This document shows, piece after piece, positions 62,240 to 64,000 of a stretch of DNA of 64,000 bases. Within the stretch, counting starts at the first letter, position 1, and each line of letters starts with the position of its first letter. This stretch comes from Cardinalis cardinalis (Eukaryota > Chordata > Aves > Passeriformes > Cardinalidae). The position numbers and the translations under genes are program-made. The stretch spans positions 320,770 through 384,769 of the forward strand of contig JACDOX010000140.1 in the NCBI GenBank assembly GCA_014549065.1, in the 5' to 3' direction. Below the pieces are notes generated by a model. It had not been told where the DNA came from and ran no database searches. It was given only the letters and a program-made list of their open reading frames with translations.

Positions 62240-63945
62240 AAATAAAGCCATGACTCCACTGTCCTGTGTCCTGTACACCTGGAGGACATCAGATCTTGCT
62301 GCCTCATCACCAGGCCATGGCCCTACCAGCCAATGCAGCTGCAAGGCTTGTGCAGGACTGACCACCCCTCAGGACAGCCCTGCAGCTCAGGGAGGGTGCT
62401 GAGGGCTGGATANTGGCAGGAACATCATATCAGAGATATTCCCATGTGTCTCTGCATGTGAATGAATGGTTCAGGTCTGGGTCACCATCACCAGCTAAAT
62501 GTTGTGCTCACTGAGGCTGAACAAAATTTCAGTCTCTCTGTTGACATCNTGTGCATCCTTACTGGCCTGCAGCTGTAAGCTCACTCTGCACAATCCTGCA
62601 TGCCAAGCCAGTCAGGCAGGAACATTACAGGCTCTTATTTGCACATAAAACCCTCTTTTATTTCCAGGGCCGCTGAACTGTGTGGGTGGCAACCCTTTCA
62701 GCTTCCCCAGCCGGTCATTTCCTCTGCCCACACTGGAAACGATTTAGGTGTCCCTNTGCCTCGAGATGGATGCTCCTTACTTTGTAATTTGCAAGCCCCA
62801 CCGTGATGAGAGTGCAGCACAGAGCTCCCAAGGNAGTGTCCNAAAGCAGGNCTCAACCTTGGAGACTAAGAATGAGCTCAGTTGGGCCGGTCTGNGGCTA
62901 TTTAAATGCTCCTAGTTGGTTTGATCAAAAATTATTTGCAAGGAAAATCAGTGGGGTTGGCACCATCCACCTGGTGTACAAGTGCTTGAATTTTAGGCTG
63001 GTGGAGCAACAACTATTGTCTGTGCATGNATGTGTTACACACTTCAGTGAAGGGCATACTCAAGTATCAGTGTCTTGGAGGAAAAAAAATCAACAGAACA
63101 CTGTTCATGAGTTTTTAAGAGGCTGTATATAGTGCAGCACTTGAGCTGTGTTCTACTATTTGAAATAAGATGTTCAGAAACATCTCAGTTAAGAAATAAG
63201 AAAGTGACAAAATGTGGTGAAGATTATAAATTGTAAACTACAAAGTANGCCCACATCTTGCAACAAAAGCTGCTTTATTCAGACAAGGAAGTGCACTTAG
63301 GCATAGCTTTAAATAGCATGCATCAGGAAAACTCTCAAATTCTATATAATTTTGCATAATTAAATGTAGGTATTTCATCCTACTACAATTTACTGCCTTG
63401 CCCCTTGTGCCTACAATGTTGATATTCATCATAGATTCGAGGAGTTTATTTCAGTGAGAGCTAACCCACACTTGCAGAGCCCAGATTATAATTATCCTCC
63501 TGCCAAGTGCCAGTCACNGTTCCTGTTGCCCGTCTGAGAGCCGCCGGAGCCAGCACCAGCCAGAGAGGCATTCACGGCTGCAGGCGGATCCCTGAGCAAG
63601 CTCTGGCTCACCCCATCCCCATCTCTTCCTTCTGGACTCCTGTGTGCAAGGCTCCTCTGTTTTCCTTCTTGTTTTGCTCCTCTTAGTCCCAGGGTAAAGG
63701 CAGCTCTGCCTTTTGGCTGCTGAGATCTGGGGATGTCTGGAGAAAAAAGGTTGTTTCAGGCAGTATAAACAGTAGGAGAAACTCCTGGAAACCTTTTTGT
63801 CCTGATATCTTCAAACCACTGAGAGCCCAGTGATGATGGCTGTGAGGTGGNTTTATGGACCATGGGACCAGGTCTGGTTTCTCTTAGGCCTGAAAACTGT
63901 TGGGGTTTGATGCACGACATCACAGGGCTGGGGTGTTAAGCATGA
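62240..63945. other. Region after the solo LTR with no recognised gene
   Basis: This is mixed, moderately GC-rich sequence. An AATAAA occurs at 62241-62246, directly after the LTR and its target duplication. A short CpG cluster lies around 63530-63590. The open frames are short and none is recognisable. Confidence 0.5.
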
Positions 63946-64000
63946 ATCATAGAATCATAGAATTGGAAGGGACCTTTAAATGTCACTAGTCCAACCTTCC
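63946..64000 (-). mobile_element. CR1 LINE 3' terminus, cut by the window edge
   Basis: 'atcatagaatcatagaattg' followed by 'gaagggacctttaaa' and 'ccaaccttcc' is the reverse complement of a CR1 3' end with its octamer repeats. The rest continues beyond base 64000. Confidence 0.92.

Noticed and set aside
61771..62245. Open frames within 61.8-62.2 kb as genes
   Set aside because: They lie inside the solitary LTR and run through its T-rich and GGAGG-rich parts. No coding signal.
1..64000. CRISPR arrays, tRNA or rRNA genes, bacterial operons or integrated phage
   Set aside because: The window is vertebrate nuclear DNA. No spaced identical repeats, no cloverleaf-type sequence and no prokaryotic gene organisation were seen.

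Overview
This is vertebrate nuclear DNA, most likely from a bird. The evidence is a low gene density, long introns, and many CR1 LINE fragments. Several CR1 copies end in the avian-type 3' octamer repeat (ATTCTATG-like). There is also an avian-type ERVL-like solitary LTR. Most of the window is AT-rich; the last ~5-6 kb is richer in GC and CpG. Scattered single 'n' characters look like ambiguous or heterozygous positions rather than gaps. The species cannot be determined from what I can see.

One gene is recognisable: the 3' end of BCKDHB on the + strand. It encodes the E1-beta subunit of the mitochondrial branched-chain alpha-keto acid dehydrogenase complex. Two coding exons are present: 9578-9664 (29 codons) and 49531-49671 (46 codons plus TGA). 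Together they give the last 75 residues of the protein. By length and phase they correspond to the last two coding exons (9 and 10) of the human gene. Bases 1-9577 are the end of the preceding intron. Bases 9665-49530 are a single ~39.9-kb intron. Twelve bases after the stop codon there is a strong splice donor, and ~4.9 kb downstream there is a good acceptor followed by an exon-like block with a poly(A) signal. I infer a spliced 3' UTR with a separate terminal exon (about 54579-54920).

Repeats: CR1 pieces lie at about 48-665 (-), 948-1225 (+), 6962-7370 (+, an ancient subfamily), 10711-11055 (+), 27480-28215 (-, reverse-transcriptase core), 30965-31478 (+, internally deleted), 50965-51537 (-), 56637-56837 (+) and 63946-64000 (-, cut by the window edge). 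An apparently complete solitary LTR with TG...CA ends and a 5-bp target duplication is at 61643-62234. A 3' fragment of a related LTR lies inverted at about 52704-52808. Downstream of the gene (about 56-64 kb) I find no protein-coding gene. That region holds a ~280-bp CpG-island-like block near 59.1-59.4 kb.

I found no exotic gene system. The observations most worth checking are the 3' UTR intron, a 64-bp near-perfect inverted repeat with a 1.2-kb spacer around one CR1 copy, the downstream CpG-rich block, the internally deleted CR1, and an exon-like segment in the large intron that would introduce a stop.
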